64,000 nt of DNA from Corallium rubrum. Its lineage: Eukaryota; Cnidaria; Anthozoa; Scleralcyonacea; Coralliidae. Position 1 is the stretch's first letter. Every line of letters begins with the position of its first letter. Location of the stretch: the NCBI GenBank assembly GCA_964035015.1, contig OZ036004.1:5870280-5934279 (forward strand). Reading direction: 5' to 3'. This document shows positions 52,489 to 63,335 of the stretch, piece by piece. Under the pieces are notes generated by a model, which saw only the letters and a list, made by a program, of their open reading frames with translations, made no database searches and had not been told where the DNA came from. Both the position numbers and the translations under genes were made by a program.

Positions 52489-52650
52489 CGGCCTCCGTGG
52501 CTCAGAGGTCAGAGCATTGCACTAGAATCGCTGGGTTCAATTCCTGCCGGAAGGCCTGTGTAGTTGCATTTTTCGCAACTGGTCCCAGTTTGGTCTTAAA
52601 ATGTATATATTCTACACTCGAATTTTCCTTCACCAAAAATCCCTAGAACA
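52489..52650 (+). mobile_element. tRNA-derived SINE (family 2), single copy
   Basis: Head GGCTCAGAGGTCAGAGC, loop CTAGAAT, GGTTCAATTCC, closed by GGAAGGCC against the 5' GGCCTCC. Body as in 41703-41857. It lacks about eight bases of the variable region present in the palindromic pair. Confidence 0.85.
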
Positions 52651-52799
52651 TACTTATTTCAAACTTTGCCAAAGAAAACTGATTATTTAATTATCGTTCG
52701 AAAAATCTTAGATTTTGATCAACTTTTTCCAGCTGATAACATCGTGGATAGAAAAACCAAATAATGGGACAAACTCGGGCTACTCCTATATCACATTTT

Positions 52800-52925
52800 A
52801 CTCTGATGAAGGGGCTCCGCTTGAAACGTCAGTGTTTTGTTATTAAAACTATTCTCAGCAGTTTACCATCTTTTAATTCGCTATCTAAAACACTGCCTAC
52901 GCAACACTCTACTTTTTTACAAACT
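52800..52925 (+). repeat. Dispersed ~137-bp repeat family, fragment
   Basis: CTCTGATGAAGGGGCTCCGC, TTGAAACGTCAGTGTTTTG, then ACACTGCCTACGCAACACTC. It lies between the two convergent HES genes. The rest of the 52.93-53.81 kb spacer holds nothing I recognise. Confidence 0.8.
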
Positions 52926-53812
52926 TATTATAAACGGTGGTTTGGCATTTGAATTGGAATTCTAATCGAGATAGTTACTCGGGCTACCTGTGGTAGACGA
53001 GTCTCGCGATATTGGCCCAAGAGGCTTTGCGAAACTGCAGGCATGTGACTATAGGTGACCCCATGTTAAACCGATCAGTGTGTGACAGCATGTCTAGATA
53101 TCGCGTGTCGTATTACATTTGGAAATGTGTTTTTAAACATGTTTAAATATTTTCTGTTTGTCCGAATTTAAATAAATTCTATATCAAAATGATCGCTTGT
53201 ATCTGCTGGATCCGACACTATAGGTTTTGTCTACTAAATATATTAGATCCGTTGTTTAATTTTCAGAAAAACGGCCTTGTTTACATTTATACTACATTAG
53301 CAAACCTTCGGCGCTTTCCGCAGCAGACAGCAGTTCATATAAGACCATAGATTCTATTTGTGAAAATCTATGCAATTATGCATTGCCATGTAGTCTTGCA
53401 CAGGCTACGCGATGCTTTCAGAAATCAGTAGCCCGAGTGAACGCCTGAACAGGCGTCTTGTTTATTTTACAAACACACGTGTCGAATTGACGAGTGATGT
53501 TATTCAGATTAATGCATATCACTATACTTCAACACCATTTCCTCGCAAACGCGCAGTGCATGAAATTCAAGCAATTGCCATATTTCAATATTTAATTGTC
53601 TAGATTCTTCTCTATGAAAATACTACTTACAATAGCTCTAGTCTTTTACAATGAAATATTTACAAATTAATAACAAAATTGTTTTTGTTAACTTTACAAT
53701 GTACAAAATAAGACTGAAGACATTAAATGCATTAGGGAATAATTTATAGAAATTTCTAATTTGCAAACAACACGCGTCAAATGTCATTCATATAATGGAT
53801 AGATTGAACTCG

Positions 53813-55701
53813 TTACCAGGGTCTCCAAACGGCCGTCGTATTAGGCCCGACATTTGGTGATGACGTCATTAAGAATCGATAATAGTTCGCATTCATCGGA
53901 GTCATTTGGTTACCAGTCCCTGAAGACGCTGGCGGAGAAGAAAACCTGGGTTGCAATTTGCTATCAATGGGAGCATAGTTGGCGGGAAAGATAGGGATAG
54001 ACGTGGATAACGAAGGACATGTTGAGGTAGAGGGGGTAATTTGAGTGGCAACAGGTCGTATGAAAAGTGGAGGCTGCAGTGCTGGTCGAGTGGTCATGTC
54101 AGCGGTTGTACGTAGGTTAGCGTTCTGGCAATAAGAAGCAACTTGAGAGAGCAGTTTAGCTCGGCTGTGGTAATCCACCCCATTTTCAGTCATCAAGTAG
54201 CGGGTCATTTCTCCGGCACAGTCGTTATACCCGGCACGATATTTTGCCAATGACGTAGCATCTCGAAGGTAGCCTTGTTCGCACTGCACTGATTTCAGAT
54301 AATTCACAGTCAGGTCGAGAATGTCTGCTTTTTCCATTTTGGAATAAAGGGAAGGCTGAAAAATAAAATAAAACGTCTATAAGTGACAGCAACAAAAAAT
54401 AACCAACCTTTTTAGATAAACAAACAACAAAATAACAAGCATCAAACATTTGATAAAACATGGTTAACACATTTCTAGTTTTTCCACAACGTAAAACCTC
54501 ATTTTATTTTGACTACAAAATTGAGTTTTATGTGAACTTATAAAGGGTGGACTTCCCATTGACTTGATATAATAGTATAATGAACTACGTAATCCATGCT
54601 GAGTATTGCTGCCTACAGGCTGTCTTGAAGTTCTCCTTACGACAAGTAAAATTATAGACAGAGTAAAATAGTATGGTGTTAGACAGAGTAAAATAATCTG
54701 GTGTTAGACAGAGTAAAATCATCTGGTGTTAGACAGAGTAAAATCATCTGGTGTTAGACAGGCTAAAATAGTCTGGTGTTTATAGACAGAGTAAAATAGT
54801 CTGGTGTTATACGGAGTAAAATAATCTGGTGTTAGACAGAGTAAAATCATCTGGTGTTAGACAGAGTACAACAAAAAAGGGGGGGAAGGGCTGTTTTTGT
54901 GCAGCTCAGGCAAGAGTGGGTTAATCGTTTGTTAAGTGAGCTTCTGCGCTTCATCAAAGAGAATGTAATTTTAAATTGAGAATAAATTAAAGATCTTTAG
55001 TGCGATCTAAAGCAGCAGTTCTACAGTGATATATCTAAAATCTTTAAAGCTATTCTTTCAGCAAACATTTAAACAATACGAGACTCTTTAAGGTTTGTAA
55101 AGATTCCCAGCCATTGCCAGCTACCCTGGAGCGATCAAAGTGCCCGATCAAGCTGAGCTGTTTTATATGGGAAGGAGAATGCTCTAGTTGATAAAGAACA
55201 GATCAAGTATATACTTAGAATATTAATAAACTAATTTCAACATCGCAAGTCATAAAATAAAGATCTAATAAAAAATAGAAAGTGATTTCCGAAAGATTTA
55301 GAAACAAATCGTGAAAACTAGTGTAAACTGGTTGAACTAAACGAAAGCGCAACAGGGATACTGCTAAATACCAGCCCACAACTTGAAAATTCAACTTAAA
55401 CTAATAAAGGAACTTACATCTTTGTTGAGAGCTTGCAGAACAAGAATCTTCAATTCATTTAAACTTTCGTTAATTCTTCTCCGTCGTTGCTTCTCAATAA
55501 GTGGTTTTTTAGCCTAAAGGAAATACACAATTAAATACAACTTTAATAAAATTCGTGGTCACACACGCCGCAAGTTCTAGCCAAAATTACTCAAAATTTC
55601 TCACATTTCTATATTTTTAATAATCAAGGAATACTTTAACTGACCTTTCGTCGTTCAGGTGATTTCAGTTCACCATCGTTTCTCAGATTTTCCAAACCCA
55701 T
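53813..55701 (-). CDS. HES-family bHLH-Orange repressor with WRPW
   Basis: Typical HES1/4-like transcriptional repressor. Three exons (complement): 55645-55701, 55418-55513, 53813-54355; all phase 0, 696 nt, 231 aa. Exon 2 encodes AKKPLIEKQRRRRINESL and LKILVLQALNKD, with the diagnostic proline (Pro23). Helix 2 follows as KMEKADILDLTVNYLKSVQ. Residues about 88-128 (AKYRAGYNDCAGEMTRYL onward) form the Orange domain. A Ser/Thr/Pro-rich linker leads to WRPW as the last four residues, the Groucho/TLE recruitment motif. The start is the ATG ahead of a short exon 1 that splices at GTCAGT. It is probably a Notch target: a Su(H)-type site and TATA box lie just upstream. Confidence 0.95.
54640..54925 (+). 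repeat. 25-bp array (GTTAGACAGAGTAAAAT)
   Basis: About nine units of 25 bp (GTTAGACAGAGTAAAATCAT then CTGGT) in intron 2 of the minus-strand HES gene, ending in the AGGGCTGTTTTTGTGCAGCT and GGGTTAA tail shared with 50467-50595. Confidence 0.9.
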
Positions 55702-55835
55702 AGCTTCAATTCAAAGATTTCGTAGTCTTCGTGCAGCAGCTTGGACGAGAGCAAGCGAATTGGTCGAGCGTCAATCAAGGTTTGCCTTTGTGACTTGAAT
55801 TCAACAAACACTTATCTATTTACGTGTGACCTAAT

Positions 55836-55912
55836 CGTGGGAAAATCTTGCCATCAGGCCTTATCATACGCAAATATTTACCACCTAATTGTCTACTTGT
55901 GAGTCTTTTATA
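55836..55912 (-). promoter_or_regulatory. Putative core promoter of the HES-Orange gene
   Basis: TATAAAAG on the minus strand at 55905-55912. CGTGGGAA at 55836-55843 is an exact Su(H)/RBPJ site when read on the plus strand. If the TATA box is used the Su(H) site falls in the 5' UTR, about 135 bp from the ATG. A weaker CGTGGGAC lies near 55950. Confidence 0.55.
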
Positions 55913-57425
55913 CAAAACAGACAATGAGATGAATTTAAATGACTGTGACCGTGGGACTGCTCAACGCTGATTGGCTAAGCCATCTAAATGTCGCGCGCCC
56001 GTAAGAAGTGAAAACAACTGCGGCATTGACAAGCTATTGTGACGAGCGTGAGACCAAGACACTCTCATTGGTCACTTGTCTATTTGATTTGGCAATAACA
56101 ATTGAGACCCTCTAAAGCTCTCGCTTTTTAGCTTTATCTGGATAATCACTACGAATACAATTAAAAAGGAAAACGTTGAACGACGTTGACACCAGGATCA
56201 TTCAAGCCTGTCACGTTTTGTCTTTGTTCCTTTAAAGGGAACTGAAGGAAGGGGACATTCTTTAGAAAATATTATACTAAAGTGAGTCGACTGCGTGCTT
56301 GAGTGGTTTTAAAAACTCAAAGACGACTGCAATATTTCTCGTCAAATTCTAATTAATCCATTTAGAAGACTGAACTGGCAATATGAATCATTCACAGTCA
56401 GTTTCTTATCAACTGAAAAATGGTTTTGAACTCACAAATTTGAGATACGGTTCACCGCTCTGTTTACTGAGCTATCAACTCTACTGATGGCCGAATGGTG
56501 TGCAGTCTTTACCACATTTAACAACGCGAGATATCGTTTGACGATGATTAACTCCAAATCGGTCTTTAGTATTTTATTCTGCTAACGCCAGACGATTTTA
56601 TTCACCTCTGGGGAAGCCCTCAGACAGGATTACATGCAGGAATGAGTTAAGGAATAGAATCAGAATACTGCATAGGCTCACGTCAGGTTGCAGCGAGAAG
56701 ATCTCGTGTAGTGAACGTAAAACAATCACACCTTAATATTAAATTCTGGGTGTCCTGTGTGAGGTTGAACTCACTGAGTTGTCACACACGAACGGCGGGG
56801 TTCTGTCAACATTAAATCGTCTGAAATATTTCTCAGCTAAAGATTACGATCAAACCGTAACTTGAGAGCTGTCGCTTCAGACATTCAGCTACTGAGATAT
56901 TTCATACCATCATTTGGAAATTACTATCACATGAAAGTTATCATTGTGCACTGACTGAAAGAATAACCTCATGAATTGAACCACGATTCATTCGTAACCT
57001 CATACAATGTAGATCAATGTAGTACAACGTTACGGCTTGTCGTCAATATTGCCTGCATATACCCTTCCACATCGTAGCAATTGATGATACAGGCCGGTAT
57101 CGCATAATCAAAAGCCATGCAGCTAAATAGCCGAAGCAGAGCCATAAGTAAGAAGTTGACATATTATTGTATTGAATCTAATGTTTCGTTGCCTCTTATA
57201 GTACTTGTAACTAATACTAAGTCAATCTTAGTACCTCAATCGTGTATAGAGTGTTTTAGCCCACCATCTGGGGTTCCCAAAACGTACAGAAGAGCAGAAA
57301 TATAATAATGTATTGTTTATTATTTATTTATATTTTGGTTCTTCCTACTCCTTGGACCTTGGTTTCTTCGCAAACGACACATCCATTCTCGTAATATTTC
57401 ATGCTGATATGAAAGCAGAGTGCTG
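55913..57425. other. Intergenic
   Basis: I see no conserved protein, RNA gene or clear repeat. A 62-codon plus frame at 57117-57305 resembles nothing known. Confidence 0.5.
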
Positions 57426-57429
57426 ACAT

Positions 57430-58060
57430 TAATTAATGTTAGTGTTACGATGTACAGAAAATCTTAATCTTCTGTTTTGGCGCGGACATTCGCCCTTCGA
57501 TACGAAAGTTTGATCGGCAATATCTCGAAAAGTATAGAAAGTAGCACGTAAACTTGTCATACAAACTTGTTGTTACTATATCTCCAACTGACCAAAAACT
57601 GTGAAGATCGGAAGAGTCGATTTGAGACTCCAATTGCCAAGATTTTAGATAGACGGTCACAGAATACATTCAAGCCAAAGTTAGTCTTTCATTAAAGTAA
57701 ATCATGAAGTAATATAAAAGTATAGGATGCTGCGTAGGAAGATTATAATAAGGGAGTGTGTTACGATGTCGATGTATAGAAAAGAGAACGAGATACTGAC
57801 GTTTTGAGACAGAGTCCTTTATCAAAATAATATAATATTGGAGTAATATAAACGGATCAACCTACAGAGTGCTGCCAATGTGTTACAATGCATAGAAAAT
57901 CTTATAAATGATGAACTTCGGATATTTCAGACAGCGAAATCCAGACGTTTCGAAGCGAGCAGTTAAGCCCTTTATCAGAGTACATCTTGATACACATGAA
58001 GCGACTATATAGCCGTAGGCAACTGATGTGTTAACGATGTATAGAAAATCTTAAAGGTGA
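57430..58060 (+). repeat. Diverged array of the ~137-bp repeat family
   Basis: GTTACGATGTACAGAAAATC, AGTAATATAAAAGTATAGGA, GAGATACTGACGTTTTGAGA and CTTTATCAGAGTACATC motifs recur about four times with strong divergence and an insertion near 57470-57660. Confidence 0.75.
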
Positions 58061-58710
58061 TGATCGAGCTGTCGCCTGTCGGGATTCTTCTAGACATCCT
58101 TGGAGAATTTTTAGAATTTAGAAAGAAAACACGAACATCTGGGATGTTTTGAAGTAAAGCGTTTGATCCGAGTAAATCGTGAAATCAAATCAAAATCAAA
58201 TCAACGCACATGGTGAAATCTGGTGACTTTAGTTTTATATAGAACATTAATATTCCTTGAAAGGATTTTATTTACTTAATCAGCACGCCTCTTGTAATCC
58301 TTTGCTATCATCATAACAATAGAGGCGCAAGCCAATTTGTTCAAGCTCTATTTTCCCACGATAAGCACTGGGAGTCAATGCAAGGTGTTCTTATCTTTGT
58401 CAGACGGACCAAAAGAGGGCCAAGGGGATAAGGTTGGGCCAAGAAGCAGTGAAAGAAAGCTTACAGAGCCACTCAAGTGACGGTACTTACACACCAGGAG
58501 TTCTAATAATGTTCCTCGACATTCCACCTGCTTATCATAAAGTCCATAAATAGTTGTACACAATGCTGTATACCGTCAAATCTCAATAACCGTTTCTTTT
58601 AGTTTGATCTCGTTGCCAAAAATCACTCAAACTAAGAGACAAGGTTTACCGTTTACGAAAGCTGCCAGGATTGTGATACAAAAACCATAACCAGCCGACA
58701 ATTTTAAAAA

Positions 58711-58922
58711 ATAGAGAATAAAACCTAATCCGAAAATCGTCATCTTGTGACTTGATATTCAAGTAAAAACAAGATAAGACAAAAGCGAGGTGATTTCATT
58801 GGTGTGATAATGACTTTGAAATAGAGTCGAAATATTACCTCTCATTTTGCCTTATCTTGTTTTTTATAACTTGAATATCAAGTCACAAGATGACGATTTT
58901 CGGATAGGTTTTATTCTTTATA
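58711..58922. mobile_element. MITE, ~212 bp
   Basis: GAATAAAACCTAATCCGAAA at the left pairs with its complement at the right; arms run through CTTGTGACTTGATATTCAAG and ACAAGATAAG. The region 58061-58710 before it holds nothing recognised. Confidence 0.92.
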
Positions 58923-59094
58923 GTGATGCAAGGTTTAAATGTTGTCAACAGGAACTCGTTCTAATCAATTCAAGTTGTTTTATCGCTTCTTCCTGAACAC
59001 TTATAAAGCAATTCTATAGACAGTACCTTAACGGCTTAACGTTACTCGTTAACTGAACAATCAAAGTCTTAGGTGAAGCTAATACATAAACCTT

Positions 59095-59403
59095 CAGTCA
59101 TAGTCAATCGAGATATGGTCTGGAAACTCAGCAAAAGTCTTTGGTCTATCTTTTTGTTCGCCTTTATGCATTTTTGTGCACGGTGCACGGTCACTGAACA
59201 CATTGTATTTAGTATAATGAACGAATTGTCCAATAGCAACGTTTCAGTTCAATCACTCAACCGTGCTTTTTAACTATTAATAAACCTAAAACAAAGGTTG
59301 TGCACGGTGTAAGGGTACGGTTCAACATAAAATCACAGCTCATTATGGGCGCTTTGAAGTTTGCCGAGTTTCCAGACCATATCTCGATTGACTATGCTTC
59401 AGC
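59095..59403. mobile_element. MITE-like inverted repeat element
   Basis: CATAGTCAATCGAGATATGG then TCTGGAAACTC pairs with GAGTTTCCAGACCATATCTC near 59366-59385. A 66-codon frame across it has no known relatives. Confidence 0.8.
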
Positions 59404-59411
59404 CTAGTTCT

Positions 59412-59830
59412 CATTTTGTCGTAATGAATCCGGTAAGAATCGGAGATAGTTCTATCCCCGATTGTCGGCGATTTTTACGACAGCCACGTTCACACTTGTC
59501 GTGACTTGCCGTAACGATCGTGGATTTTTCCTGTCCCCGATCATCCCAGACGAGTGGTTTGACTTTCAGTGTTCTTCAGTGTTCTTCGGAGACAGTTCTA
59601 TCCCCGATTGTCGGCGATTCTTACGACAGCCATGTTCACACTTGTCGTGACTTGCCGTAAGAATTGGGGGATTTTCCTGTCCTCGATCGTCCCAGACGAG
59701 TGGTTTCAGTGTTCTTCTCACACATGTCGTAACTAGTCCTAAGAATCCCAGATCGTCGGCGACCGCCTGGGATGCATTTTCCAAATAGAAATGATTCCAA
59801 TTCTTGGGACGCAGTATATGTTCACACTTG
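59412..59830 (+). repeat. 146-bp direct repeat, two and a half units
   Basis: AGTTCTATCCCCGATTGTCG begins at about 59448 and 59594, followed by CACACTTGTCGTGACTTGCC and CCCAGACGAGTGGTTT in both. A third degenerate partial unit ends near 59760. Confidence 0.85.
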
Positions 59831-60199
59831 AGAACCAGGCTCAACCACTATGGTTTACCAACTACTTTTTTATATTTTAATACAACCTTGCCCTATATAC
59901 CTGCTAGAAGTCATATGGTTCACCGTGCATGTATATGCATGTATATTCTATACAACAATATATAAATGTACCAATTCTCCAAAATATCATATAAAAATCA
60001 TGCGAGGGATCATGCTTAGTGTTTAGTTTAATTTAATTTAAAGACTCAGAGGGGTGCTAGCCATCTCGAAAATTTACAATCGTCGCAGCAAACTCTGAAA
60101 TTGCTTGATATAGCATACTGATGTTTTTATTAGATCGTTACAATTCCTATACCCAAGCAGAATTAATATGACTACCTTGCCAGCAATCCCAGCCAAAGG

Positions 60200-60400
60200 C
60201 GTAGGCATTGAGTAGGATGTATAGAAAATTTTAAAGCCGGTAGACCAGTGAACTGCTGAGATTTTAGAGAATGGAATACTGATGTTTACAACAAAAGTCT
60301 AGTTTCATCAGAGTAAATCATGAACAAATACTAGAGTGCTGCGTAGGCAGAACTTCTGAGATTTTAGAGAATGAAATACTGACGTTTCAACTGAACTATG
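60200..60400 (+). repeat. ~137-bp repeat family, one and a half units
   Basis: GGATGTATAGAAAATTTTAA, GAACTGCTGAGATTTTAGAG, GAATGGAATACTGATG, TTCATCAGAGTAAATCATGA and GAGTGCTGCGTAGGCAG, then the next unit begins. Confidence 0.88.
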
Positions 60401-60598
60401 ATATCAAATCGTAAATAATGACTAATGTGAAAATGGGAAGTGAAAGGGCCAAACAAAAAAGATGACATATGTCCTATTATACCCACAACGTCGTATCTAA
60501 GCTCTTGTTTCCTCGCTGATGAAGAGCTCAACCTTCTACCCAATGTCTTAAGATTTATACTCGGCTAAAAAAGAACGGACGAAAGCCAACCGTTCTTA

Positions 60599-60748
60599 AG
60601 CCGGTTTTCCACTAGGCGACTTTTTTCGCGCGAAGCGACTTTTTCTTTTGTCTCATGAGCTCTGAGCTGGAACTAATCAGAAATCTATTGAATTCGAACA
60701 AAAGAAAGTCGCTTCGCGCGAAAAAAATCGCCTAGTGGAAAACCGGCT
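60599..60748. mobile_element. MITE, 150 bp, TTA target duplication
   Basis: Termini AGCCGGTTTTCCACTAGGCG and complement; arms of about 50 bp including TTCGCGCGAAGCGACTTT. TTA flanks both ends (60596-60598 and 60749-60751), as expected for PIF/Harbinger-type elements. Confidence 0.9.
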
Positions 60749-60751
60749 TTA

Positions 60752-61712
60752 TGTCACCTGAAGCATCTATGGACACCTATAAGGCTATGATATCCGGACA
60801 CGCGATCAATCAATAATTTCCTTCATGAAAACGGAAGAAACGTGTGCCAGGAATATTTGACGGTAGAATAATAGTGCTCATGGAATGTCGAACCAATATT
60901 TTAGAGTAAGAAAAACAATATTTTACGTCAATTTTTGAAGAAATAAAACTGTACTAAGCTAACACATAACTAGTACTTTCCCCAAATATGGAGTGAACTA
61001 TTCATATAGTAAATATAAGAAGAAGAAACTATTAAAACATTTCCTAATTTATAATCACACTGTTATCAATATGAACTATAGTTTCAAAACTTCTCAATTA
61101 AGTTGCCAAAATCTTTAAGTTTTTCTATCGCGGTTCCTGTTTTTCTCTTGTGCCGTGGGAAACAGCTTATATACAATATATTGGCAAGTTAGCTTGCTAT
61201 ATATAGGAGTGTCGTAAGGTTTGCCGAAACAGAGAAGGCAAGAGTCAGTCTAGACGGCCTGTTTATATGATTTAAGCTGCCTTACCCACGTAACTATATT
61301 TCGATAGACTTTCTCAAAGTCCTTTTCAAACATTTTTGACCTTTCAATTCCTGTTGAAAAGGACTTTTCCCACCTGCAGCGCGCCAAAATTCACTGGTGA
61401 AATTTTCGACCGGTGACGTAATTCGGGAAGTAATTACATTCAGGCTAAATTGCTATGCAAGTGCTATCTTTGCAAATTGGAGTTAAACGTTTTAGTAGGG
61501 GTAGAACCACTTTCCATGGCATGTACGACAACCCGAAACACGTCAAAATAGGGCTATGTACATTTCAGCGATTTCCCGCCAGAATATTTAATTAGATTCA
61601 AAAACCTGCAAGCGAAACAAGTCCGCCTCTTTCCTCCCGCTTTTCCCCCTCTCCCGCCTTTCCGCTCGCCCGCAAAAACTAGCGCTAAGAGGCGGACTTG
61701 GAGCAAGTCTAA
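60752..61712. other. Intergenic
   Basis: No gene recognised. A short inverted pair (AAAGTCCTTTTCAA and TTGAAAAGGACTTTT) lies at 61317-61367, in a possible MITE remnant starting GGCCTGTTTATATGA near 61257. Confidence 0.5.
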
Positions 61713-61956
61713 TATTTCGATTGTTGTTTCAACACTGCCTACGCAGCACGCGACTTTTATTTCACTATATAGGAGTGTTATTTTTAAACCGAACGACATG
61801 CACAATAAACCAGAAAAGTATTTTTAAAATGTGGTAAAATGAGACATGATGATTATCTTAACATCATGCAGGACCTTCGCTAGAAGTACCCTACTATATT
61901 TCGATCTGTATTTCAACACCGCCAACGCAGCATCAGTGCTACTTTTATTTCACTCT
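61713..61956 (+). repeat. Two end fragments of the ~137-bp family
   Basis: AACACTGCCTACGCAGCACG near 61729 and AACACCGCCAACGCAGCATC near 61915, each preceded by TATTTCGAT and followed by ACTTTTATTTCACT. The same end piece is near 48722-48775. Confidence 0.75.
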
Positions 61957-62004
61957 TTGTATCTAATCTTAACATCATACGGTTACGGCAGTGACGGCTT
62001 TTAG

Positions 62005-62400
62005 GGCCTGTTTATATGATCCCGGTGTACCAGGATGTGCCAGTTGCATGGGATGAATTTCATCCCCGGTTGACTGGGATGAATTTCATCCTGGGTTTAT
62101 ATGGAGTAAACAAAGTGCTGGTCAAAAAGCGCGGGAATTTAAGGAAATGGACGACAAAAAAGCAAAAAGTCACTCTAATTCTACTATGTTAGAAGTTATT
62201 TCAATTTTATTCAGTGTTTTGTCTTTAGACCTGACCGTTCTAAATTCTGACCTGACTAAATTCTGACCGTATTCAAAGTTACAAGCATTCTAGTTCGGTA
62301 AACTTCATCCCGGTGTACCGGGATATCGCGTTTATATGGGAAAAATCTGTCCCTGTGTACCGAGATCCCGGTTGCTTCAACCGAGATCTAGGTAACAGCG
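62005..62400. repeat. CCGGTGTACCGGGAT repeat element
   Basis: Several copies of CCCGGTGTACC(A/G)GGAT and GGGATGAATTTCATCC in direct and inverted order, with GTTTATATG spacers at both ends; probably a decayed MITE. Confidence 0.7.
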
Positions 62401-63049
62401 AAAATAACAGTAAATTATCTACAAGCCGGATCCCAGGACTTAAAACTTTTGGAAATGGAAATTTCGAGTAAATCTTTTGACGGGGTGGATTTAGAGATTA
62501 AAGCTGAGATTACGACTAGGATTAGCGTCTGTTTCCGAATAAAATAAATGATTCGTTTGACCACCAGACTAAATGCTATGGAATAATAATACTTTAGAAT
62601 CAATTGATATTCTCTTCTTCTCTCTAAATCTTGTTATAATAGACCAGTACTTGATTTAAGTACAAACTGAATACCAGCCATAATATAATATATTATGAAA
62701 TATAGCATGAATACAATCGGTATTTTTTAATTATGTCTGAGGTAGACCCCCCACTTGACTATTTGAAGGGGGTATATATATATATACTAACAGAAATGTC
62801 AAGGGTAATCTATGAGACAGTTAAGAGATCTCAACCTTTGGTTCTGTGCTTTGGTCTTCATGTCTGGCGTAGTATGTATTTAATGCTTACGTTCCATGTT
62901 GATTGCTGGGTGGATATTTTTAGATCGAAGACATATTATAGTGTGTAGAATGATCTGATTTACATAAACTTTTCGTTGGATTTCCTCAGCTGAGTTTGTA
63001 TCTTGGAATAAAACATACCAACAAAACGTACTGCATATTAACCAAAACA
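62401..63049. other. Intergenic
   Basis: AT-rich, nothing recognised. Confidence 0.45.
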
Positions 63050-63335
63050 GGGCCGTAGGAAGCTATTTTGTATTGGGGGGGGAGCTGATGTAGCGAGCGT
63101 CGAAGACGCGAGATATCTAGGGGGTCCGGGGCATGCCCCCCCGGAAAATTTTGGATTCTAGGGTCTCTGAAACAGCATTTCCCGCATTCTGGGGCGAGAT
63201 TTATAGCAAAATTTATAGCATAAATTTTATTTCCCTCTAAACTTTACAGATTATCGCTAGTTTACAAATTATTGGGGGGGGGGGGGGCTGAAGCCCCCCA
63301 GCCCCCCAGCCCCCCAGCCCCCTTGAACTTAGAAG
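63050..63335 (+). repeat. G-rich dispersed repeat family
   Basis: GGGGGTCCGGGGCATGCCCC, GGAAAATTTTGGATTCTAGG and CAGCATTTCCCGCATTCTGG, matching 42395-42475 and 46940-47290. It ends in a run of G (63272-63288) and GCCCCCCA repeats. Confidence 0.85.

Noticed and set aside
52490..52556. tRNA gene with AGA loop (also 41.6-41.8 kb)
   Set aside because: The fold is tRNA-like, but the acceptor stem has a bulge, a serine tRNA would need a long variable arm, and the same body follows each copy, so it is a SINE head.
59073..59273. 66-codon plus frame
   Set aside because: It overlaps the arm of a MITE and matches nothing known.
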